Of a stretch of 64,000 bases of DNA, positions 31,533 to 39,142 are shown in pieces (position 1 is the first letter of the stretch; each line of letters begins with the position of its first letter). Below the pieces are notes generated by a model. That model ran no database searches and was not told where the DNA came from. It worked only from the letters and a program-made list of their open reading frames with translations. The translations under genes and the position numbers were made by a program. This DNA is from Archangium primigenium (GTDB lineage: Bacteria > Myxococcota > Myxococcia > Myxococcales > Myxococcaceae), in assembly GCF_016904885.1 (NCBI RefSeq), contig NZ_JADWYI010000001.1:2170001-2234000 (forward strand). Direction: 5' to 3'.

Positions 31533-32336
31533 ATGACGGAACAGACAGTGGTCATCACGGGGGCGTCCTCGGGCATCGGCGAGGAGCTGGCGGTGGCGCT
31601 CGCCGCGCGGGGCGCCCGGCTGGTGCTGGCGGCGCGGGACGCCACGGCGCTGGAGCGGGTGCGCGAGCGGTGTGAGCGGGCGGGGGGCCGCGCGCTCGTG
31701 GTCCCCACCGACGTGAGCGACCCCGAGGCCTGTCGCCGCCTGGTGGAGCGGGCCGTGGAGGCCTTCGGGGGCATCGACGTCCTGGTGAACAACGCGGGCG
31801 TCGTCATGCGGGGGCGCTTCGAGCAGGTGACCGACCTGTCCGTCTTCGAGCGGCTCATGCGGGTCAACTACCTGGGCTCCGTCTACTGCACCCACCACGC
31901 CCTGCCGCACCTCAAGGCCCGCCGGGGGCTGCTCGTGGCCGTCTCCTCCCTCACGGGCAAGTCGGGTGTCCCCGGCCGCAGCGGCTATTCCGCCACCAAA
32001 CACGCCATGCAGGGCTTCTTCGACTCGCTGCGCATCGAGCTGCTCGGCAGCGGCGTGGACGTGTTCGTCGTCTGCCCCGGCTTCGTCGCCACCCCCATCC
32101 GCTCCCGCGCCTACGGCCCCGATGGCTCGGTGGGCCACGAGGACATCGCCGAGGAGCAGGGCAAGCGCATCATGGACGCCGCCACCTGCGCGGCCCTCAT
32201 CCTCCGGGGCATGGACCGGCGCGAGCGCGAGCTGGTGATGGTGCCCGCCCCCCGGCTGCTGATGGCCCTGCGCGCGCTCCTGCCCGGGCTGGCGGACCGC
32301 ATCGCCTCACGAATGATGAAGCCCCAACGGCCTTGA
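31533..32336 (+). CDS. Short-chain dehydrogenase/reductase
   Basis: This 267-residue classical SDR has the cofactor motif TGASSGIG (residues 9-16), NNAG near 87, a catalytic Ser in VAVSSLTG and YSATK near 152-156. The pattern is that of NAD(P)H-dependent oxidoreductases acting on alcohols or ketones; a basic residue in AARD after strand 2 favours NADP. The C-terminal part resembles SDRs called DltE/YqjQ-like. ATG 31533 begins the protein directly before the first strand. It is divergent from the HNH gene and convergent with the Gre-like gene 13 bases away. The substrate is unknown. Confidence 0.9.
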   Translation: MTEQTVVITGASSGIGEELAVALAARGARLVLAARDATALERVRERCERAGGRALVVPTDVSDPEACRRLVERAVEAFGGIDVLVNNAGVVMRGRFEQVTDLSVFERLMRVNYLGSVYCTHHALPHLKARRGLLVAVSSLTGKSGVPGRSGYSATKHAMQGFFDSLRIELLGSGVDVFVVCPGFVATPIRSRAYGPDGSVGHEDIAEEQGKRIMDAATCAALILRGMDRRERELVMVPAPRLLMALRALLPGLADRIASRMMKPQRP

Positions 32337-32349
32337 GCCGCCGGGGACC

Positions 32350-32862
32350 TCAGCTCGTCGGCGGGTGATAGGTGACCTGGGTGACCGTGTACTCGATGGC
32401 CCCTCGGGGGCGCTCGACGCGGACGGACTCCCCTTCCTCCCGACCCAGCAGGGCCCGCGCCAGCGGCGACTCGACACTCAGCCGCCCCTCCTTCACCTCG
32501 GCCTCGTCCGGCCCCACGATGCGGTAGGACGTCTCCTCGCCCGCCTCGTCCTCCAGTCGCACCCAGGCGCCGAAGAAGACGTGCCGCTCGTCCGGGACCT
32601 CCGTCACCACCTGGACCTCCTCCAGGGTGGCCGCGACCTGCCGCGCCCGGTGGGCCCGCTGCCGGGCCGCCCCCTCACCCAAGCGGGCCTGGGTTTCCTT
32701 CTGCTCCTGGCTCAGGGGGGCCGTCAGCGCCGCCAGCTCCTCTTGCAAGGCGCGGTAGCCCTCGGCGGTGATGTAGCGCTTGTCTCCCGAGGCCGAGCGG
32801 GGACGCGGAGGCGGCAGGATGTCCTCCCCTCCCGCGTCCTCCTTGGTGAAGGCCTTCGACAT
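32350..32862 (-). CDS. GreA/GreB-family transcription factor with altered coiled coil
   Basis: This 170-residue protein has the Gre C-terminal domain: VFFGAWVRLEDEAGEE, SYRIVGPDEAE and SVESPLARALLG. It binds at the RNA polymerase secondary channel. The N-terminal coiled coil starts normally (YITAEGYRALQEELAAL), but it is about a dozen residues shorter than in GreA. The catalytic acidic tip GDxxEN reads GEGAARQR, so one of the two acidic residues is lost and the other is changed to Glu. It probably cannot stimulate RNA cleavage normally, and may act as a polymerase regulator as do some Gre homologues. GGGAG precedes ATG 32862 and a good -10 lies upstream. Confidence 0.85.
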   Translation of the reverse strand: MSKAFTKEDAGGEDILPPPRPRSASGDKRYITAEGYRALQEELAALTAPLSQEQKETQARLGEGAARQRAHRARQVAATLEEVQVVTEVPDERHVFFGAWVRLEDEAGEETSYRIVGPDEAEVKEGRLSVESPLARALLGREEGESVRVERPRGAIEYTVTQVTYHPPTS

Positions 32863-32900
32863 GGTGCTCCCTCGCCCGTGGGGGCCACGTGAACCCCTCT

Positions 32901-32906
32901 ATTATA
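32901..32906 (-). promoter_or_regulatory. Consensus -10 box upstream of the Gre-like gene
   Basis: TATAAT is read on the minus strand (plus strand ATTATA), giving a transcript start about 30 bases before the ATG at 32862. The -35 position at the usual distance is GC-rich and not recognisable. A perfect -10 is notable in such GC-rich DNA. Confidence 0.45.
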
Positions 32907-33062
32907 AGGATGCGGACCCCCGGGCGGCCCTTCCCCGGACGCCTGTCCGAAGCCGGGGGGCCCTCGTCTTCCCGCTCCCTCCTCGGTCCGGCGGGCCGCG
33001 CCTGCCGGGACGGGGGAGGACACCATCTTCATCCCCAAGACCACGACTTCAGGAGGTGGCGC

Positions 33063-33719
33063 ATGGCGAGGAAGACGCTGAAGGGCATCCGGGTGGGCGT
33101 GCTGGCGGCGGACGGCTTCGAGCAGGTGGAGCTCACGATTCCCGTGAAGGCCCTGCGCAAGCGGGGCGCGCAGGTGGACATCGTCTCCCTGCACAAGGGG
33201 AAGATCCGCGGCATCAACTTCATGTGGCCCGGCAAGAAGGTCGCCGTGGACGAGACCGTGGACCGGGTCCGGCCCAAGGACTTCGACGCCATCCTCATCC
33301 CCGGCGGCTTCCAGAACCCGGACGCGCTCCGGCAGAGCGATGCCGTGCTCGACTTCGTGCGGGAGATCGACCGGCTCCAGCGCCCCATCGCCACCCTGTG
33401 CCATGGGCCCTGGGTGCTCGTGTCCGCGGGGCTGGTGAGCGGGCGCAAGCTGTCGGCCTGGCCGGGCATCAAGGACGACCTGCGCAACGCCGGCGCGGAA
33501 TGGGTGGACGAGTCCGGCGTCCGCGACGAGCGCTGGTTCTCCAGCCGCGGCCCCCACGACATGCGCCACTTCATCAAGGGCATGGTGCAGCTCTTCGCCG
33601 AGCACGCCCCGCGCAACCACCCCGTGCCCGAGAGCCGCACGCACTGGGGCCGCTGGGCCCTGGCGGCCGTGATGGGCCTGGTGGCCATCCGGCCCCTGCG
33701 CACCGCCCTCGCGCGCTGA
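33063..33719 (+). CDS. DJ-1/PfpI family protein
   Basis: This 218-residue protein has the PfpI/DJ-1 fold, with the nucleophile in ATLCHGPW (Cys near 114) and the preceding acidic region ILIPGGFQNP. The Cys-His pair is typical of intracellular proteases, deglycases and chaperones of this family; the actual reaction is uncertain. AGGAGG six bases before ATG 33063 is the strongest ribosome site in the region and fixes the start. The last 20 residues (WALAAVMGLVAIRPLRTALA) form a hydrophobic C-terminal segment unusual for the family, possibly a membrane tail. It precedes the trpE leader. Confidence 0.87.
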   Translation: MARKTLKGIRVGVLAADGFEQVELTIPVKALRKRGAQVDIVSLHKGKIRGINFMWPGKKVAVDETVDRVRPKDFDAILIPGGFQNPDALRQSDAVLDFVREIDRLQRPIATLCHGPWVLVSAGLVSGRKLSAWPGIKDDLRNAGAEWVDESGVRDERWFSSRGPHDMRHFIKGMVQLFAEHAPRNHPVPESRTHWGRWALAAVMGLVAIRPLRTALAR

Positions 33720-33732
33720 CGCCTCTGGCGCC

Positions 33733-33795
33733 CGATGGGTTGGAGTTGCCGCCGGTGCTTCGAAAAGAGGATAACACCGGAAATCCAACCCATCG
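33733..33795 (+). promoter_or_regulatory. 63-nt inverted-repeat leader directly before trpE
   Basis: CGATGGGTTGGA (33733-33744) and TCCAACCCATCG (33784-33795) are perfect 12-base inverted arms. An inner stem pairs CCGGTG (33752-33757) with CACCGG (33775-33780). The structure ends two bases before the Shine-Dalgarno GAGG (33797-33800) of trpE. A promoter-like TTGCCG-N18-GATAAC lies within it. No Trp-rich leader peptide is present: only one Trp codon is found after the ATG at 33735. Confidence 0.6.
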
Positions 33796-33807
33796 CGAGG
33801 CACGCAG

Positions 33808-35298
33808 ATGAACGCTCAGGAGCGCAAGGCGGCCTACCGCCAGCGCGCGGAGAAGGGGGAGGCGGTCCCCGTCTCGGTGGTGCTCCCCGCCGACCTCGAC
33901 ACGCCCTTGTCTGCCTACCTCAAGCTCGGAGGGGCGGGGGGCTTCATCCTCGAGTCCTGCCACGGTGGCGAGCGCTTCGGTCGCTACAGCCACGTGGGTC
34001 CTGCGCCCGCGGGCCGCCTGCGGCTCGATGCCCGCGGGGGCACGCTCTGGCGGGGCCGGGAGTCGCGGCGCCTGGAGGGCAAACCCCTGGACGTGCTGCG
34101 CGCGGTGTGGCGCGAGAACGCCGTGGCCATGCTGCCCGGAGAGCCCCCATTCATGGGCGGGCTCGTGGGCTACCTCGGCTACAACTGCATGTCCTGGTTC
34201 GAGCGCCACGTGCCCGACCGGCACCCCACCGACACGTCCTTCCCGGACTCCGAGTGGCTGCTGTGTGATGACTTCGTCACCCTCGACTCGCGCACCCAGA
34301 CGCTCCACGCCACCGCCATCGCCCGGCCCGCGCTGCACGGTGGCGTCGAGGCGGCGCTCAAGGACGCCCAGGCGCGCGCCGAGGGGCTCGCGCAGCGGCT
34401 GCTCCGGCCCATCTCCGCCGAGGCCTACGCGCCCGAGCCCGTCGCCACCACGCCCCTGGACGTGAAGGTCGCCTGGGACCGCGCCGGCTACGAGGCCGCC
34501 GTGGAGCGCGTGAAGGAGTACATCCGCGCCGGCGACTGCATGCAGGTGGTGCTCGCCCGCCGCTTCGAGGCCCGTGGCGCCCCGCCGCCCCTGTCGCTCT
34601 ACCGCGCCCTGCGCCGCATCAACCCCTCGCCCTACCTCTTCCACCTGGACATGGGCGAGTCGCGCGCGCTCGTGGGCGGCTCGCCGGAGCTGCTCGTGCA
34701 GGTGCGCGACGGGGACGTGGTGGTGCGGCCCATCGCCGGCACCCGCCGCCGCGGCGCCTCCGAGGCCGAGGACCAGGCACTGGAGAAGGAGCTGCTCGCG
34801 GACGAGAAGGAGCGCGCCGAGCACATGATGCTCGTGGACCTGGGCCGCAACGACGTGGGCCGCGTGGCCGCGCCGGGCTCGGTGCGCGTCGAGGATCTGA
34901 TGGTCATCGAGCGCTACAGCCACGTGATGCACATCGTCTCGCAGGTGCGCGGCCAGCTCGACGCGAAGTACGACGCCCTGGACGCGCTCGCCTGGACGTT
35001 CCCCGCGGGCACCGTCTCCGGCGCACCGAAGATTCGCGCCATGCAGATCATCGACGAGCTGGAGCCCATGCGCCGCGGCCCCTACGCGGGCGCCGTGGGC
35101 TACCTGTCCTTCTGTGGCGCGCTGGACCTGGCCATCGCCCTGCGCACCTTCTACATCGATGGCGAGCGCACCATGTGGCAGGCGGGCGCGGGGCTCGTGG
35201 CGGACTCCGTGCCGTCCAAGGAAGCCGATGAGACCGAGGCCAAGGCGCGCGTGCTCGCCACGGCCCTCCAGCAGGCGCACCAGGGAGGCGTGCGATGA
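33808..35298 (+). CDS. trpE: Anthranilate synthase component I
   Basis: This 496-residue enzyme converts chorismate to anthranilate, with ammonia from the TrpG partner, at the start of tryptophan synthesis. The chorismate-binding domain carries PIAGTRRRG near residue 307 (Ala where PabB has Lys), VDLGRNDVGRV, YSHVMHIVSQVRG and FPAGTVSGAPKIR. The N-terminal region has LESCHGGERFGRYSHVG, which resembles the Trp feedback site of TrpE (LLES plus the following segment). GAGG seven bases before ATG supports the start. It overlaps trpG by four bases (ATGA). No other trp genes are in the window. Confidence 0.95.
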   Translation: MNAQERKAAYRQRAEKGEAVPVSVVLPADLDTPLSAYLKLGGAGGFILESCHGGERFGRYSHVGPAPAGRLRLDARGGTLWRGRESRRLEGKPLDVLRAVWRENAVAMLPGEPPFMGGLVGYLGYNCMSWFERHVPDRHPTDTSFPDSEWLLCDDFVTLDSRTQTLHATAIARPALHGGVEAALKDAQARAEGLAQRLLRPISAEAYAPEPVATTPLDVKVAWDRAGYEAAVERVKEYIRAGDCMQVVLARRFEARGAPPPLSLYRALRRINPSPYLFHLDMGESRALVGGSPELLVQVRDGDVVVRPIAGTRRRGASEAEDQALEKELLADEKERAEHMMLVDLGRNDVGRVAAPGSVRVEDLMVIERYSHVMHIVSQVRGQLDAKYDALDALAWTFPAGTVSGAPKIRAMQIIDELEPMRRGPYAGAVGYLSFCGALDLAIALRTFYIDGERTMWQAGAGLVADSVPSKEADETEAKARVLATALQQAHQGGVR

Positions 35299-35858
35299 TC
35301 CTCGTCATCGACAACTACGACTCGTTCACCTTCAACCTCGTGCAACTGCTCTACTCCCTGGGCGCCGAGGTGAAGGTGGTGCGCAACGACGAGATCGACG
35401 CCGCAGGCGTGGCCGCCTCGGGCGCCTCGCACCTGGTGGTGTCCCCGGGGCCGTGCACCCCCAACGAGGCCGGCGTGAGCATGGCCGCCATCCGCTCCGC
35501 GAAGGTGCCGGTGCTCGGCGTGTGCCTGGGCCACCAGTCCATCGGCGCGGTGTTCGGCGGCCAGGTGGTGCGCGCCCCCGAGCCCGTGCACGGCAAGACG
35601 GTGACCGTGCGCCACGAGAGCCAGAGCCTCTTCGTCGGCATGCCCGTGGGCTTCCAGGCCGCGCGCTACCACTCGCTCGTGGTGGACGCCGCGACGCTCC
35701 CGCGCGAACTGGAGGCCACGGCCTGGTCCCCCGACGGCCTCATCATGGGCCTGCGCCACCGCACCCTTCCGGTGGTGGGCGTGCAGTTCCACCCGGAGAG
35801 TGTCCTCACGCCCGAGGGGCCCAAGCTGGTGCGCAACTTCCTCGACGGGCGGCTGTAG
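35295..35858 (+). CDS. trpG: Anthranilate synthase component II, glutamine amidotransferase
   Basis: This 187-residue class I amidotransferase supplies ammonia to TrpE. It begins MILVIDNYDSFTFNLVQLL and has the oxyanion and nucleophile motif GVCLGHQSIG (Cys near residue 77), RYHSLVV, and the His-Glu pair in GVQFHPESV. The overlap with trpE suggests coupled translation and equal amounts. It ends 22 bases from the convergent gene at 35881. The protein could also serve PabB in some bacteria, but this window has a fused PabA, so dedication to TrpE is likely. Confidence 0.95.
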   Translation: MILVIDNYDSFTFNLVQLLYSLGAEVKVVRNDEIDAAGVAASGASHLVVSPGPCTPNEAGVSMAAIRSAKVPVLGVCLGHQSIGAVFGGQVVRAPEPVHGKTVTVRHESQSLFVGMPVGFQAARYHSLVVDAATLPRELEATAWSPDGLIMGLRHRTLPVVGVQFHPESVLTPEGPKLVRNFLDGRL

Positions 35859-35880
35859 GCCGCCGCCCGCCGTATGCGGC

Positions 35881-38103
35881 TCAGGGGACCGCGGGCGCCG
35901 CCACCGGGGCGGACTCGGGCTTGCCCGAGGGCTCCACGCGGATGCCCGAGCGGTCCGGCTCGTCCGTGGTGCGGATGACGGGCAAGAGGCTGCTCAGGTC
36001 ATCCGTCCAGCGCACGGGCGGGGTGATGTCGTACGCGAGCCGCTTCACCCGCTCGTCGCTCTCCGCGAGGAACGTCTCCCCACGCGAGAAGTCCTTGTCC
36101 GGCGCGAGCAGCACCCAGGTGTTGTCCTCGCTCTCGGCCTCGTCGTTGCCCTTGGTGTGCACGCGCGTGAGGTGCAGCCCGAGGTTGTGCGCGTGCGCGA
36201 GCGGAATGGGCAACAGGTCCAGGTGCACGTTGCTGATGTGCAGGGCGATGACGCCCCCGGGCGCCAGGTGCTGGCGGTAGAGCGCCACGGCCTCCTCGGT
36301 GAGCAGGTGCACGGGGATGGAGTCCGAGCTGAACACGTCCACCGCGAGCACGTCGAAGCCCTGGCCCTGACCCTTGGCCAACTCCTGCTCCAGGAGGATG
36401 CGCGCGTCGCCCTCGTGGATGCTGTACTTCGCCTTCGTGTCCTTGAGGAAGGTGAAGTAGTCGCCCTTGCCCTCGGCCAGCTCGATCACCTGGGGGTTGA
36501 TCTCATAGAAGCGCAGCGTGTCCTCGGGCCGTCCGAGCGCCGCCGTGGTGCCGATGCCCAGGCCCAGCACGCCGATGTTCAGCCCCGGCGCCTTGCCCGC
36601 CACCTCGCGCAGCCGACGCTGCTCCTGGATGGCCAGACCGAGCCCGCTGTCGGGCGTGTAGTACGCCGTGGGCTTCAGCCGCCGGCCATTCTGCGTGTAC
36701 TGCACGCCGTGGATGATGACGCCGTGGCGCAGCAGGAAGGCGTGGTTCTCGTTGCCCGGGCTCTTGTTCTGCCCCACCTGCACCACGCCGAAGAAGCCGC
36801 GCCAGGAGTCCAGCGGCCGGCGGGTGTCCGCGTCCGCCAGGTGCACGCCCACCGACACGAGCAGCAGGCCCAGCGCCGGGGCGAAGCGCACCGCCGCCCG
36901 GGGGATGCTCTCGTCGTCCGCGCGCCGCAGGAGCAGCATCGCCGCGAGCAGGCAGCACGCGCTGAGCGACAGGGGGAACTCCAGGTAGGTGCGCAGCACG
37001 TTGGGCGCCACCAGGTTCACGATCGCCGTGCCGAGAAAGCCGCCCACCGAGCCCCACAGGTAGAAGGCCCCCAAGTGGCGCGGCGCGGGCCGCAGCCGGT
37101 ACAGCTCGCCGTTGCACAGCAGCGCCCCGGAGAACAGCGTGAGGCAGTACACGAGCACCTGGATGGGCAGGGGCACGTGGGGACCCTCGTAGGTGATGCG
37201 CGCCACGCCGTACACCGAGCCGAGCAGCAGGAGCGCCGTGCCCGTGCGCGAGTAGAGCGCCTCGCGCTCGAAGGCGATGATGAAGGTGATGAGGTAGAGC
37301 GCCAGCGGGAGCACCCAGACGAACGGGCCCGCGGACACGTCCTGCGACATCTGGTTCGTCGTGGCCGTGAGCAGCACCGACGCCAGGGTGCTCAGGCCAA
37401 GCCAGCCCAGCGTGCGCGGCACCCCGGGCGCCGCCTCGTCCGCGCCCTCCGCCTCGGCCGGCTTCTCCTGCACGACCGCCGCCGCCGCGGGCTCCTCGAG
37501 CTTCATCGTGTTGCGGGCACACACCGCGCTGCCCACCGCGAACACCAGGAAGCCCAGGCCCCACGCCCATGCCTGCACGCCCCGGCTCAGCCAGGGCTCG
37601 GCGAGCAGCGGATAGGCCAGGAGCGCCAGGAGCGAGCCCGTGTTGCTCAGGGCATAGAGCCGGTACGGGGACACGCCGGGCTTCGCGCGGCTGAACCAGC
37701 TCTGCAGCAGCGGCGCGGAGGTGGACAGCGTGAAGAAGGGCAGGCCCAGGGTCGCCGCGAGCATCGCGAGCAGCCGCCAGGTGGAGATGCCATCCGCCGC
37801 CGGGCGCCACTCGGGGCCGGGGGCCACGGGCGAGCCCTCCACCAGCACGCGGCCCAGCAGCACCGCCGCCGTGATGCCGAGCAGGCCCAGGTGCACCCGC
37901 GCCTGCTTGCGCGGCGTCAGCCAGCGCGTGGAGACGTAGGAGTACGCGTAGCCTCCCAGGAGCATGGCCTGGAAGAACAGCATGCACGTCGTCCAGACGG
38001 TCGAGGTGCCGCCAAACCACGGCAGGGAGTACTTGCCCGCCAGGGGTTGCACGCCAAAGAGCAGGAACGCGCTGAGGAAGAGGGTCGCGGCGTAGGGAAG
38101 CAT
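35881..38103 (-). CDS. Membrane protein fused to a spermidine-synthase-like domain
   Basis: This 740-residue protein has many membrane helices in the first 480 residues. They are followed by a cytoplasmic Rossmann domain of the spermidine synthase/methyltransferase type: NIGVLGLGIGTTAA, LRFYEINPQVIELA, HEGDARILLEQE and LAVDVFSSDSIPVHL. The Asp in VDVF lies where aminopropyltransferases keep the catalytic Asp, but the polyamine pocket cannot be judged by eye. Such membrane fusions are common in environmental bacteria and have no settled function. ATG 38103 was chosen because the first helix follows directly (MLPYAATLFLSAFLLFGV). Confidence 0.8.
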   Translation of the reverse strand: MLPYAATLFLSAFLLFGVQPLAGKYSLPWFGGTSTVWTTCMLFFQAMLLGGYAYSYVSTRWLTPRKQARVHLGLLGITAAVLLGRVLVEGSPVAPGPEWRPAADGISTWRLLAMLAATLGLPFFTLSTSAPLLQSWFSRAKPGVSPYRLYALSNTGSLLALLAYPLLAEPWLSRGVQAWAWGLGFLVFAVGSAVCARNTMKLEEPAAAAVVQEKPAEAEGADEAAPGVPRTLGWLGLSTLASVLLTATTNQMSQDVSAGPFVWVLPLALYLITFIIAFEREALYSRTGTALLLLGSVYGVARITYEGPHVPLPIQVLVYCLTLFSGALLCNGELYRLRPAPRHLGAFYLWGSVGGFLGTAIVNLVAPNVLRTYLEFPLSLSACCLLAAMLLLRRADDESIPRAAVRFAPALGLLLVSVGVHLADADTRRPLDSWRGFFGVVQVGQNKSPGNENHAFLLRHGVIIHGVQYTQNGRRLKPTAYYTPDSGLGLAIQEQRRLREVAGKAPGLNIGVLGLGIGTTAALGRPEDTLRFYEINPQVIELAEGKGDYFTFLKDTKAKYSIHEGDARILLEQELAKGQGQGFDVLAVDVFSSDSIPVHLLTEEAVALYRQHLAPGGVIALHISNVHLDLLPIPLAHAHNLGLHLTRVHTKGNDEAESEDNTWVLLAPDKDFSRGETFLAESDERVKRLAYDITPPVRWTDDLSSLLPVIRTTDEPDRSGIRVEPSGKPESAPVAAPAVP

Positions 38104-38190
38104 GGGCGGGCGGCAGCATACGCGCGCTCTCACGTCCCGTACGAGTCCGCGCCGCTTTTCACGCCCGCCCGCCCGCTCCCGGGCCCACCC

Positions 38191-38355
38191 CTACCGCGAG
38201 TCCTTGCGCTTCTGCTGCCGGGCCTGCTCCGCTCGAAGCGCCCCGCCAATCCGGCGGCCCGCCACCAGGGTCATCTTCGAGACGGGATTGCCCTGCTTCT
38301 TGGGATGAGCGGGCTGGAAGCCTGGCTGGGAACCAGGCGAGCGCTTGTTCTTCAC
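38191..38355 (-). CDS. 54-residue basic protein, GTG start, unknown
   Basis: A short frame begins with GTG at 38355 and ends with TAG at 38191. The protein, starting KNKRSPGSQPGFQPAH after the initiator, is rich in Lys and Arg (KMTLVAGRRIGGALRAEQ, then RQQKRKDSR at the end) and has no hydrophobic segment. GGGGGTG lies six bases upstream of GTG. It fills the 277-base space between the membrane fusion gene and the PfpI-like gene, all in the same direction. High charge and small size suggest a nucleic-acid or ribosome-associated protein, but I recognise no family. Below-average certainty reflects its size. Confidence 0.5.
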   Translation of the reverse strand: MKNKRSPGSQPGFQPAHPKKQGNPVSKMTLVAGRRIGGALRAEQARQQKRKDSR

Positions 38356-38380
38356 GATGACACCCCCAGGGTGAATGGCC

Positions 38381-39142
38381 TCATTTCACGGACGCCTCGA
38401 GCTTCGCGCGGAAGCGTTCGGTGAACAGATAGGCATCGCCGGGCCAGCGTGCCGAGACATACCGCCCGCTCTCCACCACGAAGGCGGGCGCGTGGTCCGT
38501 GGCGGTGCCGCGCCGGGAATACTCGCGGGGACCGCGCTCGAACTGGCGGGGGTGGGCGAGCGCGTCGCGGACCTCGTCCTCCACGTAGGCCGGATAGGTG
38601 CGGTAGTAGCGCCCGACCTTCCAGGCAGTGAGGAAGTACGCCGCGCGCTCCATGTACTTGGGCAGGCACGTGGTGCGCTCGCCCGCGAGCAGGCTCTGGC
38701 CGGTGGCGGGATCCTTCGCCCGCGCGAGCACCAACACGCCATGGCAGATGGCGCCCACGGGCCGCCCGAGCTTCCAGAACGCGGCCACCTTGGCCTGGAG
38801 CGTCTCGCTGCCCAGGTACTGCCGCATGCCGGGCGCGTGGCCACCGGGGAGCACCAGGCCGTCGTAGTCCTCGGGGCGGATGGCGTCCCAGGCGATGGGC
38901 TGCTGGTACGCGGGCGAGGCGAGCATGTTCTCGTAGAAGCGCTTGGGCTCGGGTTCCGCGCCGAGCTTGCCGAAGACCACGCCCGTGAGCAGCAGGGGGT
39001 CCGCCGCGGCGACCTGGCCCTTCTCGGTGGCGAAGACCACCTGATGGCCCGCGTCCGTCAAGAGCCGCCAGGGCACGGCGACCTCCGTCACATCGAAGTC
39101 CTGGTCGGGAAGCGGAATGAGGACGCGGCGCACGGAGCTCAT
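38381..39142 (-). CDS. Type 1 glutamine amidotransferase-like (DJ-1/PfpI superfamily)
   Basis: This 253-residue protein has the fold's nucleophile in GAICHGVLVL (Cys near 137) and the typical LVLPGGHAPGMRQYLG before it. The early motif LIPLPDQDFDVTEVAVPW is that of Hsp31-like and amidotransferase-like members. The long C-terminal region with YYRTYPAYVEDEV and FVVESGRYVSARWPGDA belongs to the same subgroup. No partner synthase is present, so the reaction may be deglycation, proteolysis or none. Its start overlaps the end of the acyltransferase-like gene by four bases. It is the second PfpI-type protein within 6 kb, but it is not a close copy of the first. Confidence 0.85.
   Translation of the reverse strand: MSSVRRVLIPLPDQDFDVTEVAVPWRLLTDAGHQVVFATEKGQVAAADPLLLTGVVFGKLGAEPEPKRFYENMLASPAYQQPIAWDAIRPEDYDGLVLPGGHAPGMRQYLGSETLQAKVAAFWKLGRPVGAICHGVLVLARAKDPATGQSLLAGERTTCLPKYMERAAYFLTAWKVGRYYRTYPAYVEDEVRDALAHPRQFERGPREYSRRGTATDHAPAFVVESGRYVSARWPGDAYLFTERFRAKLEASVK

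Noticed and set aside
33735-34268. Possible trp leader peptide starting MGWS before trpE
   Set aside because: It has a single Trp near the start, continues out of frame far into trpE without a stop, and is not followed by a terminator hairpin with U-tract.
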